Origin: Neorhizobium alkalisoli
GTDB lineage: Bacteria > Pseudomonadota > Alphaproteobacteria > Rhizobiales > Rhizobiaceae
Reading direction: 5' to 3'
Length of the DNA stretch: 64,000 nt
Assembly: GCF_002968635.1 (NCBI RefSeq)
Contig: NZ_PVBN01000011.1
Location: forward strand, 1 to 64,000
This document shows positions 52,999 to 60,840 of the stretch, one piece after another (within the stretch, counting starts at the first letter, position 1; every line of letters begins with the position of its first letter). The translations under genes were made by a program, and so were the position numbers. The notes under the pieces are model-generated. The model searched no databases, was not told the origin of the DNA, and saw only the letters and a program-made list of their open reading frames with translations.

Positions 52999-54030
52999 CT
53001 AAATCCGTTTCTTTGCAGGCCCGAGCGTTTCGCCCTCAACCGGTTCACAGGACAAAAGAATCTGTTCGACGGGTGTTGCCCCCTCGATGCGGCGCACCAG
53101 CATGGCGGTCGCCTCGCGACCCATCTCTTCGCGAGGGATATTGAAGGAGGTGAACTGGACGTGGCTGCGTTCGGCCCGAACATGGCTGCCGAGAACCACT
53201 GAGGAAAAATCCTCGGGCAGTGACAAGCCTCGTTCGCGAGCCGCCGCCTCGACACGCACTGCATCCGCCAGTTCGACAAAGAAAACTGCCGTCGCCCCGC
53301 TTGCGACAATCGCTTCAAGGGCTTCACCGGCCGGCTGGCCGACTTCGTTAATATGGAAGACCAACTCGGCGCCCTCGGTGACAGCCTGGGAGAAACCACG
53401 CCAGCGGTCGACGACGGATTCGGCCGATCCGTTGGGGCCGACATAGGCCAGTTTCTCATGGCCAAACGCCCTCGCCTTTTCGACCAAAGCCCGAGTCCCG
53501 TTCGTATAATCGCCGCCGACGTAAGGAACGGGTCCGCCAGCGTCCTCACGTCGGCCGATCGCCACGAAGGGATAATCGCCTGAAACCAGCCGCTTCAGTT
53601 CGGCGCGGTCAAATTCGCGGCCGAGCACGAGGCAACCGTCGGCGATCCGAAGCCGATTGCCATCGGCGAAGATTTTGCGCTCTCTCCCGACGCCCGCGCC
53701 GGTCAGCAGCAGGAGGTCGTAGTTCTGCGCCTGCGCCTGCTCTTCGATGCCGAGCAGGAAGGGCGTAAAGAAATCTGCCTGCTCGCTTGGAAAAGCTGGT
53801 TCATAAGTGAAGACGCCGAGGATGCGGTTAAGGCCTTTGGCCATGCGCCGAGCGATCGGATCGGCCACATAACCCGTTGTGCGGATAACGTGCTGCACAC
53901 GCTCCCGGGTCTCTTGCGGAATACGCGCCAGAGCCGTCGGAGCGCCATTCAGCACGAGCGAAACGGTTGCCTGACTGACGCCGGCCAGTTTGGCAATGTC
54001 GTGCTGCGTCAAGCGCTTATGGCCTGCCAC
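52999..54030 (-). CDS. LacI-family transcriptional regulator
   Basis: This 343-residue LacI/GalR repressor has the helix-turn-helix and hinge helix LTQHDIAKLAGVSQATVSLV followed by LNGAPTALARIP. The sugar-binding domain has GPNGSAESVVDRWRGF and the C-terminal PREEMGREATAML. It starts at GTG 54030 behind AGGAGGATTACCC. It leads the operon it presumably represses and lies divergent from the SGNH hydrolase, with paired operators between. Confidence 0.93.
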   Translation of the reverse strand: MAGHKRLTQHDIAKLAGVSQATVSLVLNGAPTALARIPQETRERVQHVIRTTGYVADPIARRMAKGLNRILGVFTYEPAFPSEQADFFTPFLLGIEEQAQAQNYDLLLLTGAGVGRERKIFADGNRLRIADGCLVLGREFDRAELKRLVSGDYPFVAIGRREDAGGPVPYVGGDYTNGTRALVEKARAFGHEKLAYVGPNGSAESVVDRWRGFSQAVTEGAELVFHINEVGQPAGEALEAIVASGATAVFFVELADAVRVEAAARERGLSLPEDFSSVVLGSHVRAERSHVQFTSFNIPREEMGREATAMLVRRIEGATPVEQILLSCEPVEGETLGPAKKRI

Positions 54031-54059
54031 GGGTAATCCTCCTGACCTCCCCTTGACTG

Positions 54060-54090
54060 CTAATGCGTATTAGCAGCTAATACGTATAAA
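54060..54090. promoter_or_regulatory. Tandem LacI-type operators
   Basis: Two near-palindromes start 17 bp apart: CTAATGCGTATTAG at 54060-54073 and CTAATACGTATAAA at 54077-54090. Each has a central CG, as in LacI/GalR half-site pairs. They lie between lacI (start 54030) and the SGNH gene (start 54134), so one site set could repress both. Confidence 0.7.
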
Positions 54091-54133
54091 CAGGATTAAA
54101 CGGCCTGATGTCAAGCAGGAATTTGAGGGCGTG

Positions 54134-54799
54134 ATGACGATGTATGGTGATCATTTGAAATCGCGAGGAATTTCCGGCGTCCGAGTGTTCGGCGACAGCA
54201 TCACCGCAGGCTTCAATGCCACCCAGCCGGACCTTGCCTGGCCTGCGCTCTTTGCAGCGGCGGTCGGAGGCTTGCCGATCCGCAATCAGGCAATTCCCGG
54301 CACGGTGCTGCAGGGCTCGTGTCTGGCGGATGGAAAGCCGAGACCGGACAACGGCATCGGTCGCTTCGAAAATGCACTTCTTGACGCGCCCCACTGCGAC
54401 GCGATCCTGATCCTCTATGGCTACAACGATGCCCGATATACGGCTGCGCCGGACACGATGAACCTCCGGAATTTCACGGGCGACTATGCAAACATGCTAG
54501 AACGACTGATCGAGGCCGGACACGCGGAACGGCTTGCAATCGGCAGTCCACCCTATATTCCGGATGCAGGTTTTTTGGTCGGCAGCGCCGGCTTTACGGG
54601 CCAGACGCGGAACGGTTTCGAAAGCTATGTCGAAGTCGTGCATATGCTGGCGCGGCGCTTCTCGCTCTTCTACGCCCCTGTCTACGAAACCATAAAAGCT
54701 TGCGGTGACGGCGCCTTGGCCTCGGCCGATCTAATCCATCCGAATGACGCCGGACATCGTGCGATCTTCGGTGCTTTTATGGAGGCGGATCGTTCATAG
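54134..54799 (+). CDS. SGNH/GDSL hydrolase
   Basis: This 221-residue esterase-type hydrolase has the nucleophile motif VFGDSITAG (Ser22), the oxyanion Asn98 in YGYNDAR, and the catalytic DxxH pair Asp199 and His202 in DLIHPND. No signal peptide is evident, so it should act inside the cell, on an imported acylated sugar. ATG 54134 follows GAGGGC; GTG 54131 is possible. It is transcribed away from the LacI-regulated operon and shares its operators. Deacylation of the imported glycoside is a fitting role (inference). Confidence 0.88.
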   Translation: MTMYGDHLKSRGISGVRVFGDSITAGFNATQPDLAWPALFAAAVGGLPIRNQAIPGTVLQGSCLADGKPRPDNGIGRFENALLDAPHCDAILILYGYNDARYTAAPDTMNLRNFTGDYANMLERLIEAGHAERLAIGSPPYIPDAGFLVGSAGFTGQTRNGFESYVEVVHMLARRFSLFYAPVYETIKACGDGALASADLIHPNDAGHRAIFGAFMEADRS

Positions 54800-54876
54800 G
54801 GCTTCAAACCAAAGTCGGCACTCGGCCTCTTCGCCCTGTCGAGCCAGCCGGCCGCGCAGTTTACACCAACGCGAAA

Positions 54877-54897
54877 TAAGGATAACACATATCCTTA
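54877..54897. promoter_or_regulatory. Rrf2-type operator at the rrf2 promoter
   Basis: A 21-bp palindrome with perfect eight-base arms TAAGGATA and TATCCTTA around five bases, 33 nt before the rrf2 start. The same TAAGGA-N9-TCCTTA pattern recurs twice before the ahpD-like gene. Position suggests autoregulation. Confidence 0.7.
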
Positions 54898-54929
54898 ATC
54901 TTAGAGCATCGAACGATGGAATACTTCTT

Positions 54930-55418
54930 ATGATCCTGAAGAGCCAAGTCGAATGGGCGCTTCATTGTTGCGCCATTCTGTCGGGCCTGCCCGAGGGGCG
55001 CTATCTGTCGACCAAGGCGCTCGCCGAGCTGCATGGCTTGCCCAAGGAATATCTCTCCAAGGCGCTGCAGAGCCTGTCGCAGGCGGGTCTCGTACTTACG
55101 ACGCTCGGCCCCTCGGGAGGATATCGACTGGCAAAGGCGCCAAGCGAGCTGACATTCCTTGAAATCGTCGAGGCAGTGGAGGGCAGCGGCCGGACCTTCG
55201 TCTGCAATAATATCCGTGCCAACAACCCGTGCCGACCACAGGGTTATTGCGAAAGCGGCCCCTGCGCGATCGCACGCATCATGTGGGAGGCAGACGAGGC
55301 TTGGCGTGCCAAGCTGCGCAGCGTGACGCTTGCCGATCTCGGAGAGATCCTGGCACAGGACATCCCTGCAGATATCTGGAACGGCACATTCGAATGGGTT
55401 CTAAAGCGGGCGGGATGA
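54930..55418 (+). CDS. Rrf2-family transcriptional regulator
   Basis: This 162-residue regulator has the Rrf2 winged helix at the N-terminus: KALAELHGLPKEYLSKALQS for recognition, then LGPSGGYRLAK for the wing. Four Cys (92, 101, 107, 112) lie in the region that holds the Fe-S or redox-sensing Cys in NsrR/IscR/RsrR relatives. Only the first, second or third could match the usual three-Cys pattern. The start follows a weak ribosome site. The operators above it and before ahpD suggest that it senses oxidative, nitrosative or electrophile stress and controls the NmrA/AhpD genes. The signal is unknown. Confidence 0.9.
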   Translation: MILKSQVEWALHCCAILSGLPEGRYLSTKALAELHGLPKEYLSKALQSLSQAGLVLTTLGPSGGYRLAKAPSELTFLEIVEAVEGSGRTFVCNNIRANNPCRPQGYCESGPCAIARIMWEADEAWRAKLRSVTLADLGEILAQDIPADIWNGTFEWVLKRAG

Positions 55419-56429
55419 GTAGGCCCGTTCTGGCGTCGCGGTGCTTTTGTCAGCCTTCGCAGGCGGGGTGTAAAGATAGCTCTGGGGCGGCAGGGCAAAT
55501 TCGAGGCCGTTCGCTTCGCAATGCTGATGAACCACGTCGATCACCTCGTTTCTGGCTGGCGTGCGATTAGCCGGGCTCGTCACCCGAAACTGCAACTCGG
55601 CTTCGATCGCTATCGCATCGATCGCCTTGAGGGCGACGATCGGGGCGGGATCCTGAACGATGTTCTGGCAGTTTTGCAAAGCCGTTTTCATCACGCCCTC
55701 CACCAGAGCCGGTCGATGCGATGCTGCGATCCGCATCACCAGGATGATCATATGGGTTTCGTCTGGACGCGTGAGATTGGTTAGTCCAACTTTCGCGAGA
55801 GTGCTGTTGGGGATAACCATGACGTTGTGGGCGGGGGTGAGAATCTGGGTGGAGCGCCAGTTGTTCTCCACCACGCGGCCTTCTGTTCCATCGCCGAGCT
55901 GGATCCAGTCGCCGATGGTAAAAGGTCTTCCCAGCGTCAGCGCTATCCCCGAGAACAGGTCGCCGAGCGTGTTCTGAAGTGCGAGACCCAGAATGATGGC
56001 AATGACGCCTGAGGTCGCAACGAGTGTGCCGATCGGCGCGCCGAAGACGAAGCCGATAATCGAGAGGGTCACCCCCAGATAGACCACGGCAACGATGAGG
56101 TCCTGAAGGAGCCGCGCCTCAACCGGCCTGCCGTCGAGGACGATGTAGATGCGTACGAAACCAATGGTCGCCCAGGCAAGATGCACCCACCAGAGAACGC
56201 GTGCCGACGTGCCGAGAAAGTTCCTCCCTTGGGCGACCTCTGCCGCATCGATACTGTGCGGCATGATACCGCTGAAAGCCAGCACGGCGGTCATGGCCGA
56301 GAAAAAGACGATCTGCACAATCAGCCGGGCAGTCGGCCTTCCGCGACCTTGAAGGTGCCAGACGATAATACCGGCCACTCCCAGCAGGTTTACCAGGACA
56401 AGCGCAATCAAAGAGTGATCAGACAGCAT
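55401..56429 (-). CDS. MscS-family mechanosensitive channel
   Basis: This 342-residue membrane protein has several N-terminal spans and the pore/TM3 region GLALQNTLGDLFSGIALTLG, then the beta domain GDWIQLGDGTEGRVVENNW and NVMVIPNSTL. These are hallmarks of MscS small-conductance channels that release solutes on osmotic downshift. Its 3' end overlaps the convergent rrf2 gene by 18 nt. It is larger than E. coli MscS by about 55 residues, because of extra N-terminal helices. Confidence 0.9.
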   Translation of the reverse strand: MLSDHSLIALVLVNLLGVAGIIVWHLQGRGRPTARLIVQIVFFSAMTAVLAFSGIMPHSIDAAEVAQGRNFLGTSARVLWWVHLAWATIGFVRIYIVLDGRPVEARLLQDLIVAVVYLGVTLSIIGFVFGAPIGTLVATSGVIAIILGLALQNTLGDLFSGIALTLGRPFTIGDWIQLGDGTEGRVVENNWRSTQILTPAHNVMVIPNSTLAKVGLTNLTRPDETHMIILVMRIAASHRPALVEGVMKTALQNCQNIVQDPAPIVALKAIDAIAIEAELQFRVTSPANRTPARNEVIDVVHQHCEANGLEFALPPQSYLYTPPAKADKSTATPERAYSSRPL

Positions 56430-56533
56430 GGCAGTGCCTCAAGTCCCGGCTTGGCAAAAACAGTCACCAGGGCCGGATGCGTGATCGCATCCGGCCCTGC
56501 GGCGGCTCGTTCGAAATACGTCCCAAATGCTAC

Positions 56534-57286
56534 TCACTTGCGTGCCGATGTGGCAAACCATTCCTCGAAACCGATACGGCCAAGGTGCGGATTGTCGTCG
56601 GAGACCAGAGATTCGTCCTCCAGGCGCGCGCCGAAATAACGCGCCTCGCGGTCTGCTTCGACCTTGCGGGGATCGCCAAGTTCGGCCAGGTAACGGGCCA
56701 CCAGTTCGTTCAGGCGCGAACGTTCAGGTCCGGCGATCTCGATCGTGCCGTTGACCGGCGCAGCGAGTGCAACCTCCGCCATCGCATCCGCGACGTCATC
56801 CGAAGCGATCGGCTGCACAAAGGCCGGAGACAGACGAACCGTATCACCGACGGTGCCGGACTGGGCGATGCCGCTCAGGAACTCCATGAACTGGGTCGAA
56901 TGAACGATGGTGTAGGGAATGCCGGCAGCCTTGATCAGCCTCTCCTGAGCGAGCTTCGCGCGGAAATAGCCGCTCTCCTGAAGACGTTCTGTTCCCACCA
57001 CCGAAAGCGCCACATGATGTTTGACCCCAGCGGTCTTTTCCGCTGCAAGCAAATTGCGCCCCGACGTCTCGAAGAACTCCATGACGGCTTTGTCCTCGAA
57101 CGAAGGGGAATTGGCGAGGTCGAGCACCACCTCCGCGCCAGCAAGTGCTTCGGCAAGGCCTTCGCCAGTGATGGTGTTGACGCCCGTGTTCGGCGAGGCG
57201 GCAATCACTTCGTGGCCTCGGCTTCGCAGGCGTTCGGTCGTCTTCGAACCGATGAGGCCGGTTCCGCCAATGATGACGATTTTCAT
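56534..57286 (-). CDS. NmrA-like NAD(P)-binding protein
   Basis: This 250-residue Rossmann-fold protein of the atypical SDR/NmrA type has the motif IIGGTGLIGSKT at 5-16 and lacks the classical YxxxK catalytic pair (only YFRAKLAQERLI is near). Such proteins can be quinone reductases or redox sensors. It follows the ahpD-like gene by 37 nt on the same strand, behind AGGGAGAGCTGATT, so the two are likely cotranscribed under the Rrf2-type operators. Reduction of quinones or unsaturated carbonyls is a plausible role. Confidence 0.85.
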   Translation of the reverse strand: MKIVIIGGTGLIGSKTTERLRSRGHEVIAASPNTGVNTITGEGLAEALAGAEVVLDLANSPSFEDKAVMEFFETSGRNLLAAEKTAGVKHHVALSVVGTERLQESGYFRAKLAQERLIKAAGIPYTIVHSTQFMEFLSGIAQSGTVGDTVRLSPAFVQPIASDDVADAMAEVALAAPVNGTIEIAGPERSRLNELVARYLAELGDPRKVEADREARYFGARLEDESLVSDDNPHLGRIGFEEWFATSARK

Positions 57287-57323
57287 AATCAGCTCTCCCT
57301 TGCAGTTTGCTTTTGCTGATCGT

Positions 57324-57803
57324 TCAATTCAAGCCGGCCTTGTCGAGGCCATAAAGCTTGTCTGCAGACCCGGGCACGGCCTTGAAGGCGATGCTAACAC
57401 GGTTCCAGGCATTGATGGTCATGATGGAAAAGGTCAGATCGGAAATTTCCTTCTCCGAAAGCTGGCCGCGAACACGCTCGTAAAGCTCGTCCGGGATGCC
57501 GCCTTCAGGGAGTTCCGTAAGCGCTTCCGTCCAGGCGAGAGCGGCGCGTTCACGTGGGACGAAGAGGTTGGATTCCCGCCAGATCGCGACGTGATAGAGC
57601 CGCAGTTCGCTCTCGCCGTGGATCTTCGCTTCCTTCACATGCATGTCGAGGCAGAAGCCGCAACCGTTGATCTGCGAGGCACGGATGTTCACGAGGTCGC
57701 GGATCTTCTGTTCGATTACGCTGTCCTTCAAGGACATGCTCAACTCCGAGATCTTCTTGAAGAACTCCGGGGATTGCTGGGCATAATTCAGGCGCTGGGT
57801 CAT
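57324..57803 (-). CDS. AhpD-like carboxymuconolactone decarboxylase-family protein
   Basis: This 159-residue helical AhpD-type protein carries the redox motif CGFC (Cys48, Cys51) followed by His55 in the context NGCGFCLDMHVKEA. Such proteins act as peroxidase-linked disulfide reductants or electrophile-responsive enzymes. The start at 57803 has AGGAGAAGATT upstream. Two overlapping operator-like palindromes lie 14-53 nt before the start, and the NmrA-like gene follows in the same direction. Confidence 0.9.
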   Translation of the reverse strand: MTQRLNYAQQSPEFFKKISELSMSLKDSVIEQKIRDLVNIRASQINGCGFCLDMHVKEAKIHGESELRLYHVAIWRESNLFVPRERAALAWTEALTELPEGGIPDELYERVRGQLSEKEISDLTFSIMTINAWNRVSIAFKAVPGSADKLYGLDKAGLN

Positions 57804-57816
57804 AATCTTCTCCTAT

Positions 57817-57856
57817 TAAGGACTCAAAATGTCCTTATGGATATAAAATATCCTTA
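57817..57856. promoter_or_regulatory. Two overlapping Rrf2-type operators before ahpD
   Basis: Site one (57817-57837) is TAAGGA-N9-TCCTTA with seven-base perfect arms TAAGGAC/GTCCTTA. Site two (57836-57856) has arms TATGGATA and TATCCTTA around five bases, one mismatch from the rrf2 site. They sit between the ahpD-like and lysR starts, so a bound regulator would block both promoters. Confidence 0.7.
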
Positions 57857-57905
57857 ATAGATGGACAGTAAAGCCTTGATCGCCTAAGCTGCGGACATAA
57901 GGCTT

Positions 57906-58859
57906 ATGCGCAAAAGTATGGGTGTCGAGATGGACCTGGTTTCTGCCTTGAAGACGTTTCTGCGCGTAGCCGAAACGGGATCCTTTTCAGCCGCGGCCGC
58001 CGATCTGGGGCTGACCCAACCCGCCGTCTCGCGGCAGGTTTCGGCATTGGAGGCCCATTTCAATTCGAGGCTTCTGCACCGAACCACCAACGCGCTTGCG
58101 CTGACGGCGGAAGGCGAGCGGATGATTCCCATGGCCTTGAGAGTCATCGAAGCTGTGGATGCACTTGGCGACAAGACCTGCCCGGAAGGGGCGACGGTGT
58201 CGGGAAAGGTCAGGCTGAGTATGCCGGCTCCCCTTGGGCTCTACATGAGTGATCGTCTTCCCGCCCTGCTCAAGGCGCATCCGAAGCTGGTGGTCGAACT
58301 GATCTGGCGGGAGGAGCCGTCGGATCTCGTTGGCGACGGAATAGATCTCGAGGTCCGTCTCGGCGATGTAGGTAACAGCAGCCTGATTTGCCGGCGCATC
58401 GGCTGGACAACCGCATTCCTCGTGGCAGCGCCCGAATATCTTGAAAGACGGGGAGTGCCCAGAACTCCTCAAGAAATCCAGGGCCACGACTGCATTTGCT
58501 ACAACCGCGGCGGCAACGGCCGCTCCTGGCATTTTTCCAATGGATCGGACGAGATTGCCGTGCGGATTATCCCACGTCTGATCACAAACAATCCGGTTGC
58601 CGTTCATCACGCGGCGCTTGCGGGCAGCGGCCTTGCCATTTTGTCTCACATCCTAGCCGGTTCCGACATCGAAGCGGGAAGGTTCGTGAACGTCATGCGC
58701 GATTTCCCGCCAGTGCGCCTCCCGATCAATGTCGTCTATGCGTCCCGTCGCAACCTGCCGCTACGTGCCCGCACGGTCCTCGATTTCCTGATCGAAGCCA
58801 TACGTGAGGATGCACTTATGACGACGACCGAAGTAAGTACCTGCGGAGGGAACGGATGA
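57906..58859 (+). CDS. LysR-family transcriptional regulator
   Basis: This 317-residue regulator has the helix-turn-helix FLRVAETGSFSAAAADLGLT then QPAVSRQVSALEAHF, and an effector-binding half with LSMPAPLGLYMSDRLPALL. It is transcribed divergently from ahpD-nmrA, 102 nt apart. An internal ATG at 57930 is an alternative start. It may regulate the LLM gene that follows at 59042 or the ahpD operon. This pattern (a LysR next to an NmrA/AhpD pair) is common for electrophile or quinone responses. Confidence 0.9.
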   Translation: MRKSMGVEMDLVSALKTFLRVAETGSFSAAAADLGLTQPAVSRQVSALEAHFNSRLLHRTTNALALTAEGERMIPMALRVIEAVDALGDKTCPEGATVSGKVRLSMPAPLGLYMSDRLPALLKAHPKLVVELIWREEPSDLVGDGIDLEVRLGDVGNSSLICRRIGWTTAFLVAAPEYLERRGVPRTPQEIQGHDCICYNRGGNGRSWHFSNGSDEIAVRIIPRLITNNPVAVHHAALAGSGLAILSHILAGSDIEAGRFVNVMRDFPPVRLPINVVYASRRNLPLRARTVLDFLIEAIREDALMTTTEVSTCGGNG

Positions 58860-59041
58860 CTGCTCATACGATCGACACCAGAGGGTCATTATTTGTTGCC
58901 CGGCCAAAATAACTGGCTCAGAAGTTTTCCTTTGTGCCGAAAACGGATCAATGCGAAGTGATCTTCGCGCACTGGTGAAAAGTTCTCAATTCCAATCAAT
59001 CTGTAACGTATTTCGCAATCCCTCGGGTAAGGCATTTCGTG

Positions 59042-60064
59042 ATGAAAAAGATCGGCTTTCTGTCCTTTGGCCATTGGACTCCCTCGTCCCAATCGCAGAC
59101 GCGCTCGGCCAGCGCCGCACTGTTGCAGTCGATTGATCTGGCGGTCGCGGCGGAGGAGTTGGGTGCCGACGGGGCTTATTTCCGCGTCCATCATTTCGCC
59201 CGCCAGCTCGCCTCGCCCTTCCCGTTGCTGGCGGCGGTCGGAGCCAAGACAAGTCGTATCGAGATCGGCACGGCGGTGATCGACATGCGTTACGAAAATC
59301 CGCTCTACATGGCTGAAGATGCCGGCGCAGCCGACATCATTGCCGGCGGACGCCTGCAACTCGGCATCAGCCGCGGCTCGCCGGAGCAGGTGATCGATGG
59401 TTGGCGCTATTTTGGCTATATCCCGCCAGAAGGACAGACCGATGCGGACATGGCTCGGCATCATACGCAAGTATTCCTCGACGTGCTGCGCGGCGAAGGT
59501 TTTGCCAAGCCCAATCCGCGGCCAATGTTCCCCAATCCACCCGGACCGCTGCGTCTGGAGCCGCATTCCGAAGGATTGCGCGAGCGGATCTGGTGGGGCG
59601 CAAGTTCCAACGCAACAGCTAAGTGGGCGGCCGAGCTTGGGATGAACCTTCAGAGTTCGACGCTCAAAAACGACGAGACCGGTGAGCCCTTCCATATCCA
59701 GCAAGCCGCCCAAATCCGGGTCTTCCGGGAGGCATGGAAAGCCGCAGGTCATCAGCGCGAGCCGCGGGTATCAGTCAGCCGCAGCATTTTCGCGCTGGTG
59801 AGCGATCGCGATCGCGCCTATTTCGGACAAGGAGACGAAGGTCAGGACCAGATCGGCTTCATCGACGAGAATACCCGGGCAATCTTCGGCCGCAGCTATG
59901 CGGCAGAGCCGGACGTTCTGATCGAGCAGCTGGCAAAGGATGAAGCGATCGCAGAGGCCGACACACTGTTGTTGACCGTACCCAACCAGCTCGGCGTCGA
60001 CTACAATGCTCACGTGATCGAAGCGATCCTTTCGCATGTCGCACCGGCGCTCGGATGGCGATGA
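59042..60064 (+). CDS. LLM-class luciferase-like oxidoreductase
   Basis: This 340-residue member of the bacterial luciferase fold uses reduced FMN or F420-type cofactors, but differs in group from the three NtaA-like enzymes. It begins KKIGFLSFGHWTPSS, carries GADGAYFRVHHFARQLASPF, SRIEIGTAVIDMRYENPLYM and GRLQLGISRGSPEQ, all common in alkanal monooxygenase-like proteins. The ATG at 59042 is preceded in frame by a GTG. It stands alone after the lysR gene, 180 nt away. Substrate unknown. Confidence 0.88.
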   Translation: MKKIGFLSFGHWTPSSQSQTRSASAALLQSIDLAVAAEELGADGAYFRVHHFARQLASPFPLLAAVGAKTSRIEIGTAVIDMRYENPLYMAEDAGAADIIAGGRLQLGISRGSPEQVIDGWRYFGYIPPEGQTDADMARHHTQVFLDVLRGEGFAKPNPRPMFPNPPGPLRLEPHSEGLRERIWWGASSNATAKWAAELGMNLQSSTLKNDETGEPFHIQQAAQIRVFREAWKAAGHQREPRVSVSRSIFALVSDRDRAYFGQGDEGQDQIGFIDENTRAIFGRSYAAEPDVLIEQLAKDEAIAEADTLLLTVPNQLGVDYNAHVIEAILSHVAPALGWR

Positions 60065-60123
60065 CCATCAGCTCGATCGTTTTGGCGAGCCGCAGCCGCC
60101 TTGTAAGGTAGGTCGCAAGCGAG

Positions 60124-60840
60124 TCAGGAGCTACCGCGGTCGTGCAGCTCCCGCTCGGCACGTTCCAACGCACTGGAATTCAGTACTTTACGGAGGAGCG
60201 CAACGGCAACCGCACGCATACGCAGGTTGTACCAGCCTTCCATTCCATCGTCCGGCAGGTCGTAAACATCGAGCTTTTCGTAAAGCTGCTGCAGCCTGTT
60301 CTGGACGCTGCGCAAAGAAAGTCTCTTGCGCTGGGCTATCGCCTTGTCCGTCAGGCCCAGTGCCACATCCACCAGTATCTCGTACTCCGCATCGGTCAAT
60401 CCGTGAGCGTTGCCGAGGCTCTTTTGCTGAATACCTCTCACTTCGCGATCGATGACGCATTGCGATTCAACAAAAACGCTTCTGAGCGCCAGTTTCAGCC
60501 GTTCGTCGGAAGCGGATTTGAGCACGTACCCGTAAGTCGCGCCTTCCGGTACGATCCGCGAGACGCCGCGGACATAGGCCTCGTCCGAATAATTGGACCA
60601 GAAGAGAATTTTCGTGTCAGGCCTTTCGCGCCAGATGGTGCGAGCTGCTTCGATCCCGTTGCGCTCGCTCATCTGCAGATCCATGACGACATGTTCCATG
60701 CGGGCCTTGCGGGCTTCTATTTCACCGCTTTGGCCATTTTCCGCCTCCACGACCAAGTCACATTCCGGCAACGCGGCACGAACCGCTTCATGCAGATAGG
60801 AACGATGCAGCGGGTCGTCCTCGACTATTAAAACCCTCAT
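60124..60840 (-). CDS. NarL/LuxR-type response regulator
   Basis: This 238-residue two-domain regulator has the receiver domain at the N-terminus: acidic pocket Glu7/Asp8/Asp9, phospho-acceptor Asp54 in VVMDLQMSERNG. A LuxR-type helix-turn-helix follows (GLTDAEYEILVDVALGLTDK, then RLSLRSVQNRLQQLYEKL). It overlaps the sensor kinase gene as ATGA. Its likely target is the sugar ABC operon at 62308, transcribed divergently. Confidence 0.93.
   Translation of the reverse strand: MRVLIVEDDPLHRSYLHEAVRAALPECDLVVEAENGQSGEIEARKARMEHVVMDLQMSERNGIEAARTIWRERPDTKILFWSNYSDEAYVRGVSRIVPEGATYGYVLKSASDERLKLALRSVFVESQCVIDREVRGIQQKSLGNAHGLTDAEYEILVDVALGLTDKAIAQRKRLSLRSVQNRLQQLYEKLDVYDLPDDGMEGWYNLRMRAVAVALLRKVLNSSALERAERELHDRGSS

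Noticed and set aside
51555-53144. A 529-codon plus-strand open frame opposite the FAD oxidoreductase gene
   Set aside because: It mirrors codon bias of the real minus-strand gene, has no family motif and no ribosome site.
52986-53549. N-terminal extension of the FAD oxidoreductase to 721 residues
   Set aside because: It is the antisense-frame shadow of lacI; the FAD motif begins at the ATG at 52985.
58889-59752. A 287-codon minus-strand frame opposite the LLM gene at 59042
   Set aside because: No family resemblance, and the plus-strand luciferase-fold protein is convincing.
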